Shown: positions 25,254 through 32,961, numbered from the stretch's first letter. The stretch: DNA of 42,912 nt from Campylobacterota bacterium (GCA_003252535.1 QKDN01000066.1:1-42912), one strand, 5' to 3'. Notes: a model not told the origin generated them from the letters alone. Numbers and translations: made by a program.

Positions 25254-26567
25254 TCAGGCTTCGCCGCGTATCTGGTAGGTGATATCACCTGCGCCGAACG
25301 CGCTCACCAGTCCTTGGCCGAAGGTCTTGATCACATGACCATCCTTGAAGACCTTGACGACGCCGTCTTCTTTCGTGACGCTGTCGGCCATGATCGGGTC
25401 ATACCTGCTGAACGCCCCTTTGAGATCGATGTCCACAGGGAGCTCGCCCGCAGACCAGATGGGGAGGATCACCAGCTCGTCGACCCCTTCGAAACACTCG
25501 ACGAACCCGGTGAGGTTGTCCATCGTGCGGCTGTATTTGTGCGGCTGCCAGATGACGCTGAGCTGATGGAAATCTCTGAGTTTGGCATAGGTCTTGAGGG
25601 CGCTGATGGTCGCTTTGATCTCGGTAGGGTGGTGGCCGTAGTCGTCGATGACGACCAGGTGATCGCGGTTCTCGACCACATCGAAGCGTTTTTTGATCCC
25701 TTTGAATTTCAGCAGGTTGGCGCGGATACTCTCGATATCCTCCCCCAGCGCCTGAGCCGCCAGTACGGCGAGCGCGGCATCGAGGGCGATATGGTCACCC
25801 AGCCCGAATACATCGAAGCTCCCCAGGCCGAGAAGGGTGAAACGGGTATGGGGTTTGCCGTCGACCAGGACGAATTCTATATCACTGATATCGCGGCTGG
25901 GGTAGAGCCTGATCGATTCCATATCGAGCGATCCGAGGAATTCGTCTTCGGCGTTGATGACACGGATCTTTGCGAGGGAGAGGAACTTACGGTATGCGCC
26001 GTAAAAGCGCTCCTCGTCATACTCGTAGTACTCCATGTGTTCGGGCTCGACATTGGTGACGATAGCGAGGTGGGGGTTGGAGTTGAGGAAGCTTTCGTCG
26101 CTCTCATCCGCCTCGAAGACCACTTTGTTGTTCTTCGCATGGCGGACATTGGAGCCGAATTCCTTGGAGATGGCGCCGATCAGGGCATTGGTCTGCGGCA
26201 GGATCGAAGCGAGGATCGCCGAAGTGGTACTCTTGCCGTGCGCGCCGCCGACCGCGTAGACCTCTTTGGCTCCCAGGATCGAGACAAGCGCCTCTTTGCG
26301 CGAGAGGAGCTCGATACCCAGCTCCTTGGCCCTCTGGTACTCGGGGTTGTTCTTGCGTACCGCAGCGGAGTAGATCACCCGCTCGACACCCTCTACGGCG
26401 TCTTTGTGATGGGGAATGGTGATCTTGGCGTTGAAGTTGGTAGCGAGGTCGTTGGTGATCTCGGTCTGCTTGATATCCGATCCGCTGATGCTATGGCCAT
26501 CATTGGTCAGGAACTTTGCCAAAGCTGAGAGGCCGATGCCCCCGATACCGATAAAATGGATCTTCAC
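25254..26567 (-). CDS. murC: UDP-N-acetylmuramate--L-alanine ligase
   Basis: A 437-aa Mur ligase that adds L-Ala to UDP-MurNAc with ATP. The N-terminal IHFIGIGGIGLSALAKFL is the UDP-substrate Rossmann motif; the P-loop is AVGGAHGKSTTSA; EADESDES and IVTNVEPEHMEYY are the metal and nucleotide segments; VVIDDYGHHPTEIKAT is the family C-terminal box. Start is GTG at 26567, with AGAGGTAGAGC upstream, 10 nt after the preceding gene. Full length. Confidence 0.96.
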   Translation of the reverse strand: MKIHFIGIGGIGLSALAKFLTNDGHSISGSDIKQTEITNDLATNFNAKITIPHHKDAVEGVERVIYSAAVRKNNPEYQRAKELGIELLSRKEALVSILGAKEVYAVGGAHGKSTTSAILASILPQTNALIGAISKEFGSNVRHAKNNKVVFEADESDESFLNSNPHLAIVTNVEPEHMEYYEYDEERFYGAYRKFLSLAKIRVINAEDEFLGSLDMESIRLYPSRDISDIEFVLVDGKPHTRFTLLGLGSFDVFGLGDHIALDAALAVLAAQALGEDIESIRANLLKFKGIKKRFDVVENRDHLVVIDDYGHHPTEIKATISALKTYAKLRDFHQLSVIWQPHKYSRTMDNLTGFVECFEGVDELVILPIWSAGELPVDIDLKGAFSRYDPIMADSVTKEDGVVKVFKDGHVIKTFGQGLVSAFGAGDITYQIRGEA

Positions 26568-26577
26568 GCTCTACCTC

Positions 26578-27174
26578 TTACTTGCTTTTCTCTAATACTT
26601 TGAGGTCTTCTCTGACCCTGGCCGCATGATCTGCATTCTCTTCGAGGTAATCGGCGATATCGATACGGAAGTTGAGCAGGAAGTAGGCCAGCGCGTCGGT
26701 CTCGTCATACTTGCCTGTATCGGCGACATTCTCGATGAACTCTTCGAAGCTGCTACCGTTCATGACACTGATCGCATGCACAAGCATCGCCTCGTTGAGC
26801 CTCGGCTCACCCTCGGACATGAAGTGGAGCACTTCAAAAAGCTCTTTTGCCCCCTTCATGTCGTTCTCGCTGTATCGCTCTATGGCATGCTCGTAGATAG
26901 CTCTGGCAGTGAAGAGCTCTTCAGGCTCTTTCATATCGAATCTCTTTTGATTGCTCAGATACTCTGCGAGCCTGTCGAAAGCCTCCTGGAGGATGAAGGT
27001 GAAGATATCGTTGATCTTCTCTTCGTCTTCGCTGGTCAGCAGCAGCGCATCGAGGAGCTGGTACCCCTTGCGTATGCTCTTCTGCTCCCGCATCTCCTCT
27101 TCGAGGAGTACAAGATTCGCCAAAAAATCCTTGTTGCTCCTGAGCGCTTCTATATCTATCTCTTCTCTCAGCAT
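26578..27174 (-). CDS. Helical protein of unknown function upstream of murC
   Basis: A 198-aa acidic, almost entirely helical protein with no signal or membrane segment and no recognised motif. Segments such as TARAIYEHAIERYSENDMKGAKELFEVL have a TPR-like cadence, so a short TPR or HEAT-like fold is possible. The ATG at 27174 follows GGGATGGGAA. It is 10 nt upstream of murC and shares its operon, so it may relate to wall synthesis, but that is only context. Confidence 0.65.
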   Translation of the reverse strand: MLREEIDIEALRSNKDFLANLVLLEEEMREQKSIRKGYQLLDALLLTSEDEEKINDIFTFILQEAFDRLAEYLSNQKRFDMKEPEELFTARAIYEHAIERYSENDMKGAKELFEVLHFMSEGEPRLNEAMLVHAISVMNGSSFEEFIENVADTGKYDETDALAYFLLNFRIDIADYLEENADHAARVREDLKVLEKSK

Positions 27175-27196
27175 TTCCCATCCCTTGATTCATATT

Positions 27197-27283
27197 TAAT
27201 GGACTTCTTGCAAAACTCTAGCGATGCGCTCAGACCAGAGGGAGGATTTGCCGCTGAGTCTGAGTTTTGCAAGAAGTCTAATG
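27197..27283. mobile_element. MITE-like element with 17-bp terminal inverted repeats and 5-bp target duplication
   Basis: A 77-bp element (27202-27278) bounded by perfect 17-bp inverted repeats: GACTTCTTGCAAAACTC at 27202-27218 and its complement at 27262-27278. It is flanked on both sides by TAATG (27197-27201 and 27279-27283), a probable target-site duplication. There is no room for a transposase, so it would be a non-autonomous miniature element. The GACTTCTTGCAAAAC terminus is reminiscent of some IS5-like elements, from memory. It lies upstream of the murC operon and may supply a transcript-level hairpin. Confidence 0.8.
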
Positions 27284-27336
27284 AAAAGAGATTTTATCAT
27301 AAAAGTATAAAAGTGGTTATTTGTCTGTGAAAGGTT

Positions 27337-27909
27337 TCAGCGGCTTCGGTAGCTTAGGACGATATGGCAGTTCTCAGTATCTGTTTGTAACAGCTGGATA
27401 GTGATAATCTCCTCTGCTTTGAGACGATTGTTCTCCATGAACTTTGCAATATTATTGTTGATGGCCTCTTCACTGTATTTTGAAGGGATAATCTTCAGGA
27501 GTATTTTCGATTTTTGATCCAGCGACTTATACTTGAAATTATCACTTTCATAGTGGTTGAACTCTTTGGCATTGACCTTGTAGTTGAAAAGGTTGCCGTA
27601 GGTCGTGCCGCTGTCGTTGCCCAGGAGTCCGGCTATCAGGGAGCCCTCTTTTTCGTTCCACTGCCCGTCATGAAATTCATAGAAACTCTTCACACCGTAC
27701 TCATTCTCGATGATGATCAATGCACCCTCTCTCGCCCCGCGCGGAAACTGCTGTGCGTTTTGAATGGTCTGTGTCGTGTCAATGAGCTTTTTCAGTATGA
27801 CCGTGTCGTTGTTCTCCAGCAGCTGATCTATCTGTGATCCTCCCCACAACAATGAAGAGGAAAAAACAGCGAACAACAAACTTCGTATCAGAATAGACGA
27901 GCGTACCAT
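27337..27909 (-). CDS. Secreted protein of unknown function, last gene of the Hao operon
   Basis: A 190-aa protein with a signal peptide (about residues 1-24, SLLFAVFSSSLLWGG) and a soluble periplasmic region. No heme motif and a single cysteine (ENCHIVL near the end). A C-terminal part (LLKIIPSKYSEEAINNN, EIITIQLLQTD) looks alpha/beta. I recognise no family. The ATG lies 1 nt after the stop of the preceding secreted gene, so the two are coupled. By position it may be a periplasmic accessory or assembly factor for the cytochrome complex. Confidence 0.65.
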   Translation of the reverse strand: MVRSSILIRSLLFAVFSSSLLWGGSQIDQLLENNDTVILKKLIDTTQTIQNAQQFPRGAREGALIIIENEYGVKSFYEFHDGQWNEKEGSLIAGLLGNDSGTTYGNLFNYKVNAKEFNHYESDNFKYKSLDQKSKILLKIIPSKYSEEAINNNIAKFMENNRLKAEEIITIQLLQTDTENCHIVLSYRSR

Positions 27910-27910
27910 G

Positions 27911-28540
27911 CTACTTTGCCGTTGTTGTAGCGGTGATAAGTTTGTCTGATGAGATCATCAGGTAGGCATTAGCCTCTTTGGGCTCCTTTTGCTTGGTCAT
28001 GAACGGCTGGTCGGAGCTGAGCTTGACCGAAAGGTATGGATTGAATTCCACCTTCGAATCATCCGGACCGTTGGCCACGAAATCGGCAAGGGTCGTTGCA
28101 CCTGAAGATTTCTTGCCGATCTTCTCTTTCCATTTTTTGAGATCGTCTTCGGTAAACTTGCGGCCGTCAGCATCGAATATCCAGTAGACGATCTTCTCGT
28201 GCGCCATTGCAGTCGGCTCTTCATGTTCGTGTATCAGTTCACTGATCACCGATTTGAGCACAGAAGGATCGATCCTGTCATAGCGTTTGTTGATGGCCAG
28301 GACCCTGTTGTTACCGGTATTGACAGCTATGAGGAGATTATCATTGGCGAGGAACTTCCTGACATTCGGGTTGTCGCTCTGAAGTCCGTTCTTCTCCATC
28401 AATACCTTCTGATCATCGCTCAGGGCTTTGCCTACTATGTAGCCGTCTGTCCCCTTGTTGATCTTCTCCACATCTTCAAATACCCCTGCCTGCAGATTCA
28501 ATCCTGCGAACAATACTATACTTGCGATCAAACGTTTCAT
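27911..28540 (-). CDS. Secreted protein of unknown function downstream of hao
   Basis: A 209-aa protein with a clean signal peptide (LIASIVLFAGLNLQA, cleavage near residue 19) and no cysteine in the mature part, hence no heme. The N-terminal region looks like a small alpha/beta domain (EDVEKINKGTDGYIVGKALSD, LLIAVNTGNNRVLAINKRYD); the rest is mixed. No family recognised. ATG 28540 has AAAGGAACATT upstream. A strong hairpin separates it from hao, which suggests lower expression than the cytochrome. Confidence 0.65.
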   Translation of the reverse strand: MKRLIASIVLFAGLNLQAGVFEDVEKINKGTDGYIVGKALSDDQKVLMEKNGLQSDNPNVRKFLANDNLLIAVNTGNNRVLAINKRYDRIDPSVLKSVISELIHEHEEPTAMAHEKIVYWIFDADGRKFTEDDLKKWKEKIGKKSSGATTLADFVANGPDDSKVEFNPYLSVKLSSDQPFMTKQKEPKEANAYLMISSDKLITATTTAK

Positions 28541-28598
28541 AATGTTCCTTTGATTTGTAGTAATAAACCCTGCCATACAGGACTTAACACTGCAAATA

Positions 28599-28620
28599 CC
28601 AAAGGGCCGAAGCCCTTTGG
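28599..28620 (-). terminator. UUCG-capped hairpin immediately after hao
   Basis: On the minus strand a perfect 9-bp stem (CCAAAGGGC / GCCCTTTGG) closes a TTCG tetraloop, 9 nt after the hao stop codon, followed by TATTTG. The U-tract is short, so it may be a partial terminator or an mRNA 3'-stabilising element that raises hao expression over the two downstream genes. Confidence 0.7.
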
Positions 28621-28629
28621 CAATAAACA

Positions 28630-30210
28630 TTACTGCTTATATCTTGCCTTTTTCTCAGCCTCGATCGCTTTGAGAAGTTCAGGATTGCCGCCTGTTTTGT
28701 ACCACTCATGCTCTGGCTTGCTGAGAAGATCGTCGATCATTTTCTGATATTTCTCTTTCATCCCTGCCTCTTCGGCCATATGGAGCACTTTGGGGAGGAA
28801 CTTGTTGTAGAAATGTCTCGATACTTCGTACAGTCCGTGCCAGTGTGTATAGTCAGGAGCCTGCATCGCCGCACCGTGTCTGGTTCGTCTCCCCTCATGG
28901 TGCCAGATCTCGAACCAGATATAGCCGATATCATCCTGCTGGAAGCCTGTTTTTTTCCAGATACCGTCCTTTTTCATCTCTGCCACGATCGCTGCACCCG
29001 GTTTTGCGAACTTGTCGTTGTAGGTAGTGACGAGAGAATCGAACTGCATATAGAAGTTGTCCACATGGTGGTCAGAGTGGCATGATGAGCAGACCTGCTT
29101 CATGTTCTCTCTTCTGTCTTCCCATGAGATCACCTCTTTGACCTTCTTCTCTACTTTTACATTCTTGAGCTTGTCACCTTCCCTGATATAATCGCTGTAC
29201 ATCTGCACAGAGCCTACAGACGGCGCTTTGTCACCCGGGATATCCTGTACGGTGCCGTCTTCGAAGATCACACGGTTGAGCTTGACCGATACCGGAGGTC
29301 TGAGCGTCCAGCTGATGCGATCACCTACATTGTGCGTACCTTTGACTACCGAACCGTTGGATTTTTTGTAGCTTCCCATGTGGCATGTTGCACAGGTAGG
29401 AGCCGCGTTGTAATCCTTGCCGAGTACCCATGGGCCCTGCTTATAGATGTTCATACCACCTTTTTCATCCCCTTTTGGAGCTGCGTAGTATGCGATACCG
29501 TGCTTGGACTCTTCATAGACCTCTTTTTGCGGATGGTCTGGTCCGAGGTGGCATTTGCCGCAGTTCTCAGGCTGTCTTGCCCTGCTGGAACTGAAGTCGT
29601 GTCTGGAGTGACATGCGTTACATGAACCTCTTGTACCGTCATGGTTGATACGTCCGATACCCGAGTTCGGCCATGTCATCCAGTCCATCACAGGTGCGCC
29701 AGCGGCATTTCTGATCATATTGCCCTGTTCGTCCTTCTGGGGTTTGATCACCGAGCCGTGGCACTGCCAGCATCCGTTGACGGCGTCAGCCTTGGTATCC
29801 GGGAACGATGCGATCACCTCTGCGAGCATATTGTCAAGTGATGCCATGATCTGCCCGGCTGTCGCGTGGTGGGAATTGGTCATCTCTTTGACCTCTTTCT
29901 CGTGACAGAACTTACAGTCGTTCGGCGTCTGGATCGTTTTGATAAATGCACCTTCATGCTCATATCCAAGCGAATCCTCTTTGTTGGCCGCGTGACAGGT
30001 GTAGCATCCGACATCAGCGGCTGCATGAGCCGAATTCTCGTAGTGATCGACTATCGATCGGTTCTCTTTGAGGTGACATGTGATACATTTGTCATTGAGG
30101 TCTTTGATGTCCTCATGTCTGACCTTGGAGGATTCCTTGGTAGTCGCGAATACACTACTGCTCAATCCGATAGCCAGCGTTGCGGCTACCAACAGTTTAC
30201 CTAGTCTCAT
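28630..30210 (-). CDS. hao: Octaheme cytochrome c, hydroxylamine oxidoreductase (Hao) family
   Basis: A 526-aa periplasmic multiheme protein: signal peptide (LLVAATLAIGLSSSVFA) and eight CxxCH motifs in order CITCH (42-46), CYTCH (69-73), CKFCH (99-103), CWQCH (147-151), CNACH, CGKCH, CATCH, CSSCH. The region after the last heme has the Hao-family block WHHEGRRTRHGAAM..PDYTHWHG. In Campylobacterota such proteins (epsilon-Hao) are thought to act reductively, for example on nitrite or hydroxylamine, lacking the heme-P460 tyrosine crosslink; I cannot settle that residue without an alignment. ATG 30210 has AAAGGAGAG upstream. It is preceded by NrfD/FeS/tetraheme genes instead of the NapC-type CycX usual for epsilon-Hao. 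Confidence 0.9.
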   Translation of the reverse strand: MRLGKLLVAATLAIGLSSSVFATTKESSKVRHEDIKDLNDKCITCHLKENRSIVDHYENSAHAAADVGCYTCHAANKEDSLGYEHEGAFIKTIQTPNDCKFCHEKEVKEMTNSHHATAGQIMASLDNMLAEVIASFPDTKADAVNGCWQCHGSVIKPQKDEQGNMIRNAAGAPVMDWMTWPNSGIGRINHDGTRGSCNACHSRHDFSSSRARQPENCGKCHLGPDHPQKEVYEESKHGIAYYAAPKGDEKGGMNIYKQGPWVLGKDYNAAPTCATCHMGSYKKSNGSVVKGTHNVGDRISWTLRPPVSVKLNRVIFEDGTVQDIPGDKAPSVGSVQMYSDYIREGDKLKNVKVEKKVKEVISWEDRRENMKQVCSSCHSDHHVDNFYMQFDSLVTTYNDKFAKPGAAIVAEMKKDGIWKKTGFQQDDIGYIWFEIWHHEGRRTRHGAAMQAPDYTHWHGLYEVSRHFYNKFLPKVLHMAEEAGMKEKYQKMIDDLLSKPEHEWYKTGGNPELLKAIEAEKKARYKQ

Positions 30211-30256
30211 TTGTTCTCTCCTTTGCTGAATTTTCCGACCAACCAACCACAGATAA

Positions 30257-31444
30257 TCAAGCCGAATGCTCCCTGTCGCTCTCGCTCTCCCAGAGAGGGA
30301 ATATCCTGCTCAGCAGCCACAGCGTGACGATCGGAGCGACGAGCAGGATAATGCTCATCAATATTCCCTCTTTTTCGAACCAGAGCGGATGATAGGTAGC
30401 AAAACCTCTCTCGCTTTTTGCCATCAGCTGTCCCCCGATGACGACATTCCATCGCATGAAGAGCACCTGTGCCAAAAGCATCAGAGATACCAGGGGTGCA
30501 ACAAGCATCAATACACCTCTGCTGACATTTCTAAGCGACAGATACATCAGGATAAAGAACGGTATGATGGAGAGCACCTTGACCTGCATAGTCCAGAAAG
30601 ACCACTCGAGCGGGCCGTTCAGCGCAGAGCTGATATGGTGCCAGCCGCTGGTGCCTCCATATGCGTGGACGGCGATCTCGATCATCTCGAAAAGGAAATC
30701 GAGTATGAAGAATGTCCAGAGCAGCTTCACCAGTGTCTTGATCGTGTCAGTACTCACCTCATCCATCCTACCGGTGATCTTCTTGATCACTATATAGAAG
30801 AGGATCATCCCCGCCACACCCGATACGGAGGCGGAGAGGAGGAATATGATCGGCATCAGCGGGGTGAACCACCACTCCACCGTCTTGACCGCACCGAAGA
30901 TGAAGCCGACATATCCGTGCAGCATCGAAGCGAGGGGAATACCGATCGCACCGAGTACGAAAGCGACCTTATGGTCGATCTTTCTCCCCTCGGGAGATCT
31001 GTCGTTCGTCCAGAGTGTCAGTACATTGTAGATGAACTTCTTGACACCCGAAGACTTCTCTTTAAGGAGTACCATCTCGTATCTATAGATGAAGAGTATC
31101 TCGAAGATCAGCAGGATCGAATAGGACATATAGATATACCCGAATCCCGACATCATCGACGGACCGCCGAAATTTGGGGTGAAAAGCATATTGAGCGCGC
31201 GTTCGGGATGTCCGAGGTGATTGAGCAGAGGTGCGGTGACGAAGAGGAGCCACGAGAGGGCGAATATCAGCGCGAACTTCGCTATTGGCATCAGTGATCT
31301 GACATTGAAGACATGGGCAAGAGCCGAGACGATGAACGCCCCTGCGACGATCCCCGTGATATATGGATAGATCACGATCATCAGTGTCCAGTGCGCATGT
31401 GCGTCATTGGGAAAAACATAGTTCATTGCTTCTGTAACCATCAT
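30257..31444 (-). CDS. nrfD: NrfD/PsrC-type quinol-interacting membrane subunit
   Basis: A 395-aa integral membrane protein with about nine to ten helices, of the NrfD/PsrC family that passes electrons between (mena)quinol and a periplasmic FeS subunit without heme. Hydrophobic helices are obvious (YITGIVAGAFIVSALAHVF, LIFALSWLLFVTAPLL and others), and the PLLNHLGHPERALN loop is typical of the family. Start ATG 31444 overlaps the stop of the FeS gene by 4 nt. Together with the FeS protein it forms a quinol dehydrogenase module for the Hao cytochrome. The symbol is by family, not proof of Nrf function. Confidence 0.88.
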   Translation of the reverse strand: MMVTEAMNYVFPNDAHAHWTLMIVIYPYITGIVAGAFIVSALAHVFNVRSLMPIAKFALIFALSWLLFVTAPLLNHLGHPERALNMLFTPNFGGPSMMSGFGYIYMSYSILLIFEILFIYRYEMVLLKEKSSGVKKFIYNVLTLWTNDRSPEGRKIDHKVAFVLGAIGIPLASMLHGYVGFIFGAVKTVEWWFTPLMPIIFLLSASVSGVAGMILFYIVIKKITGRMDEVSTDTIKTLVKLLWTFFILDFLFEMIEIAVHAYGGTSGWHHISSALNGPLEWSFWTMQVKVLSIIPFFILMYLSLRNVSRGVLMLVAPLVSLMLLAQVLFMRWNVVIGGQLMAKSERGFATYHPLWFEKEGILMSIILLVAPIVTLWLLSRIFPLWESESDREHSA

Positions 31445-32256
31445 ACCACCTCCCCGTGCAGATCGATATAGTAGAGCTGCGGTTCGTTCCCCAGCTCTTT
31501 TTTGAGAACGCTCAGTCTTGACTTCGAGTAGTATATCTTCGCTACTTCGCTCTCTTTGTCATTGAGATCGCCGAATTTCCTTGCCCCCGTCGGGCAGGCA
31601 TTGACACAGGCGGGCAGCTTGCCCTTGCGCACCCTGTGGTAGCACCAGGTACATTTGTCGGCTGTCTTTCTCTCTTCGTTGATGAAGCGGACACCGTACG
31701 GACACGCCTGCACACAGTAGCCGCACGCTACGCAGTGCTCTTTGTCGATCAGCACGAAACCGTCCGGCGTAGTGAAGGTAGCCGCGACCGGGCAGACCTG
31801 CGTACAGCTTGGCTCATCGCACATGTTGCAGAGCTTGGGGACGAAGAATGCCTCTTTGACTTCCTTGATGGTATCGAGGATCGGGATATTGCTGTATCCT
31901 TTTTCTCCGCCGTGGGGTGCATCGACATAGACCTTGTTCATCATATCGATCACATAGCGCTCGACCCATGTACGGTATTGTCCTTCAGGGACATCGTTCT
32001 CTTTTCTGTCGGCTACGCAGCAGTTGCCGCATCCAATGCATCCGCTTACATCAACTATGAAACAATAGTTGGCATTGGGATTCATAGGATCGATAGTATC
32101 TTTGAGACTCTTCTCTTCGTTCAGCACTTCAGCAAAAAGCGGCGAGTGCATCGGGATCATCAGCATCAGGGAGCCGCCGATGGTCCCTTTGAACACCTTG
32201 TCGAGGAAGGAGCGTCTGTCCCTGTCGATATACTCCTGGGTGATCTTAGTTCTCAT
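31441..32256 (-). CDS. nrfC: Tat-exported 4x[4Fe-4S] ferredoxin subunit (NrfC/PsrB-like)
   Basis: A 271-aa protein. Residues 1-43 hold a Tat signal (DRRSFLDKVFKG followed by a hydrophobic segment). Four cluster motifs: CIGCGNCCVAD (73-83), CNMCDEPSCTQVCP, CVACGYCVQACPYGV, and CTWC...CVNACPTGA. In the first the fourth ligand is Asp83, with an extra Cys80, instead of Cys. It would wire NrfD to the heme subunits in the periplasm. ATG 32256 has AAGGAGG upstream and overlaps the end of the tetraheme gene by 11 nt. Confidence 0.9.
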   Translation of the reverse strand: MRTKITQEYIDRDRRSFLDKVFKGTIGGSLMLMIPMHSPLFAEVLNEEKSLKDTIDPMNPNANYCFIVDVSGCIGCGNCCVADRKENDVPEGQYRTWVERYVIDMMNKVYVDAPHGGEKGYSNIPILDTIKEVKEAFFVPKLCNMCDEPSCTQVCPVAATFTTPDGFVLIDKEHCVACGYCVQACPYGVRFINEERKTADKCTWCYHRVRKGKLPACVNACPTGARKFGDLNDKESEVAKIYYSKSRLSVLKKELGNEPQLYYIDLHGEVV

Positions 32257-32779
32257 TGAGCGCCTCCTTGAGTGATCTCTGATCTTTGACATGGTTGATA
32301 TTCTCGAGCGGAGCGTGTACCGTGTGGCACTGATCACAGGTGTGGGAAGGCTTCACTTTCTGCGCGGCCAGATGCCGGGCATGATCTATCATAGGGAACT
32401 TCTCGGGCCTGCCGATCGTCTTTTGATGGCAGCTGAGACAGAGACCGATCTGTTCTTTCCCTTTTTTGGTAGGCATTACAGCGAACTTATTGCTCCCTTT
32501 GGCATGCTCGCTGACAGGGGCGTGGCACATCTCGCAGGAGAGCCTCTGATGTGCCGAGTGGGATTTGAGCTCGCTGACCTCGGAGTGGCATCCTTTGCAT
32601 GACTCGTTGGTGCCGTACTTCATGGCTCTCTGGGCTTCCTCCTCTATCGAGTCACCCCTGTAGTAACCGTATTTGCCCCAGCTCTCCGGAAGCATTGCCA
32701 TCCTTCCGAGCACTACCACTGCTATGATACCGACAAATACCACTGTAAGCCGTATCCAGAACCTGTTTGGATTTTCCAT
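32246..32779 (-). CDS. Membrane-anchored tetraheme cytochrome c
   Basis: A 177-aa protein with an N-terminal uncleaved transmembrane helix (about residues 9-27, LTVVFVGIIAVVVLGRMAM) and four heme motifs: CKGCH, CEMCH, CLSCH and CDQCH. Size and heme count resemble NrfH/NapC-like donors, but the heme spacing and the missing canonical NapC sequence suggest a separate small-cytochrome family. As first gene of the operon it likely links the NrfCD module to the octaheme Hao. ATG 32779 has AAGGAGTGACGTAT upstream. Confidence 0.85.
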   Translation of the reverse strand: MENPNRFWIRLTVVFVGIIAVVVLGRMAMLPESWGKYGYYRGDSIEEEAQRAMKYGTNESCKGCHSEVSELKSHSAHQRLSCEMCHAPVSEHAKGSNKFAVMPTKKGKEQIGLCLSCHQKTIGRPEKFPMIDHARHLAAQKVKPSHTCDQCHTVHAPLENINHVKDQRSLKEALNEN

Positions 32780-32840
32780 TATACGTCACTCCTTACACTT
32801 GACTTTATTCGATGATTGATCCCCTCTTACCCAATTTCCC

Positions 32841-32846
32841 ATACTA
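32841..32846 (-). promoter_or_regulatory. Putative -10 box of the Hao operon
   Basis: Reads TAGTAT on the minus strand. A start about 7 nt downstream (near 32834) would place the centre of the upstream FNR-type palindrome at -41.5, the class II activator position. The tetraheme ATG is 55 nt farther on. Confidence 0.5.
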
Positions 32847-32868
32847 GCACACATATAACAGAAATTAA

Positions 32869-32882
32869 TTGATCTATATCAA
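32869..32882 (-). promoter_or_regulatory. FNR/CRP-family binding site, perfect palindrome
   Basis: TTGAT-N4-ATCAA is exactly the FNR consensus. It lies 90 nt upstream of the tetraheme start and centres about 41.5 bp from the predicted start site. Members of the CRP/FNR family in Campylobacterota respond to oxygen, NO or nitrite; which one acts here is not known. Confidence 0.65.
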
Positions 32883-32955
32883 TATTTCATAAAACTAATA
32901 AAAAAATTTCCATTATTTTCTTGCAACAATTAATAAATAATCAGAGGAATTGCTA

Positions 32956-32961
32956 TATAAT
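32956..32961 (+). promoter_or_regulatory. Putative -10 box for the DUF4189 gene
   Basis: TATAAT in AT-rich DNA, giving a leader of about 115 nt that contains a short GTCATG/CATGAC hairpin. No -35 box is recognised. Confidence 0.4.

Noticed and set aside
25194-26528. 444-codon plus-strand open frame opposite murC
   Set aside because: murC on the other strand has complete Mur ligase motifs; this frame has only shadow-type composition (Val/Asp/Leu rich).
28630-32779. Reading the cluster as a canonical Nrf (NrfABCD) nitrite reductase operon
   Set aside because: The catalytic cytochrome has eight CxxCH motifs and Hao-family C-terminal blocks, with no pentaheme NrfA or CxxCK heme site.
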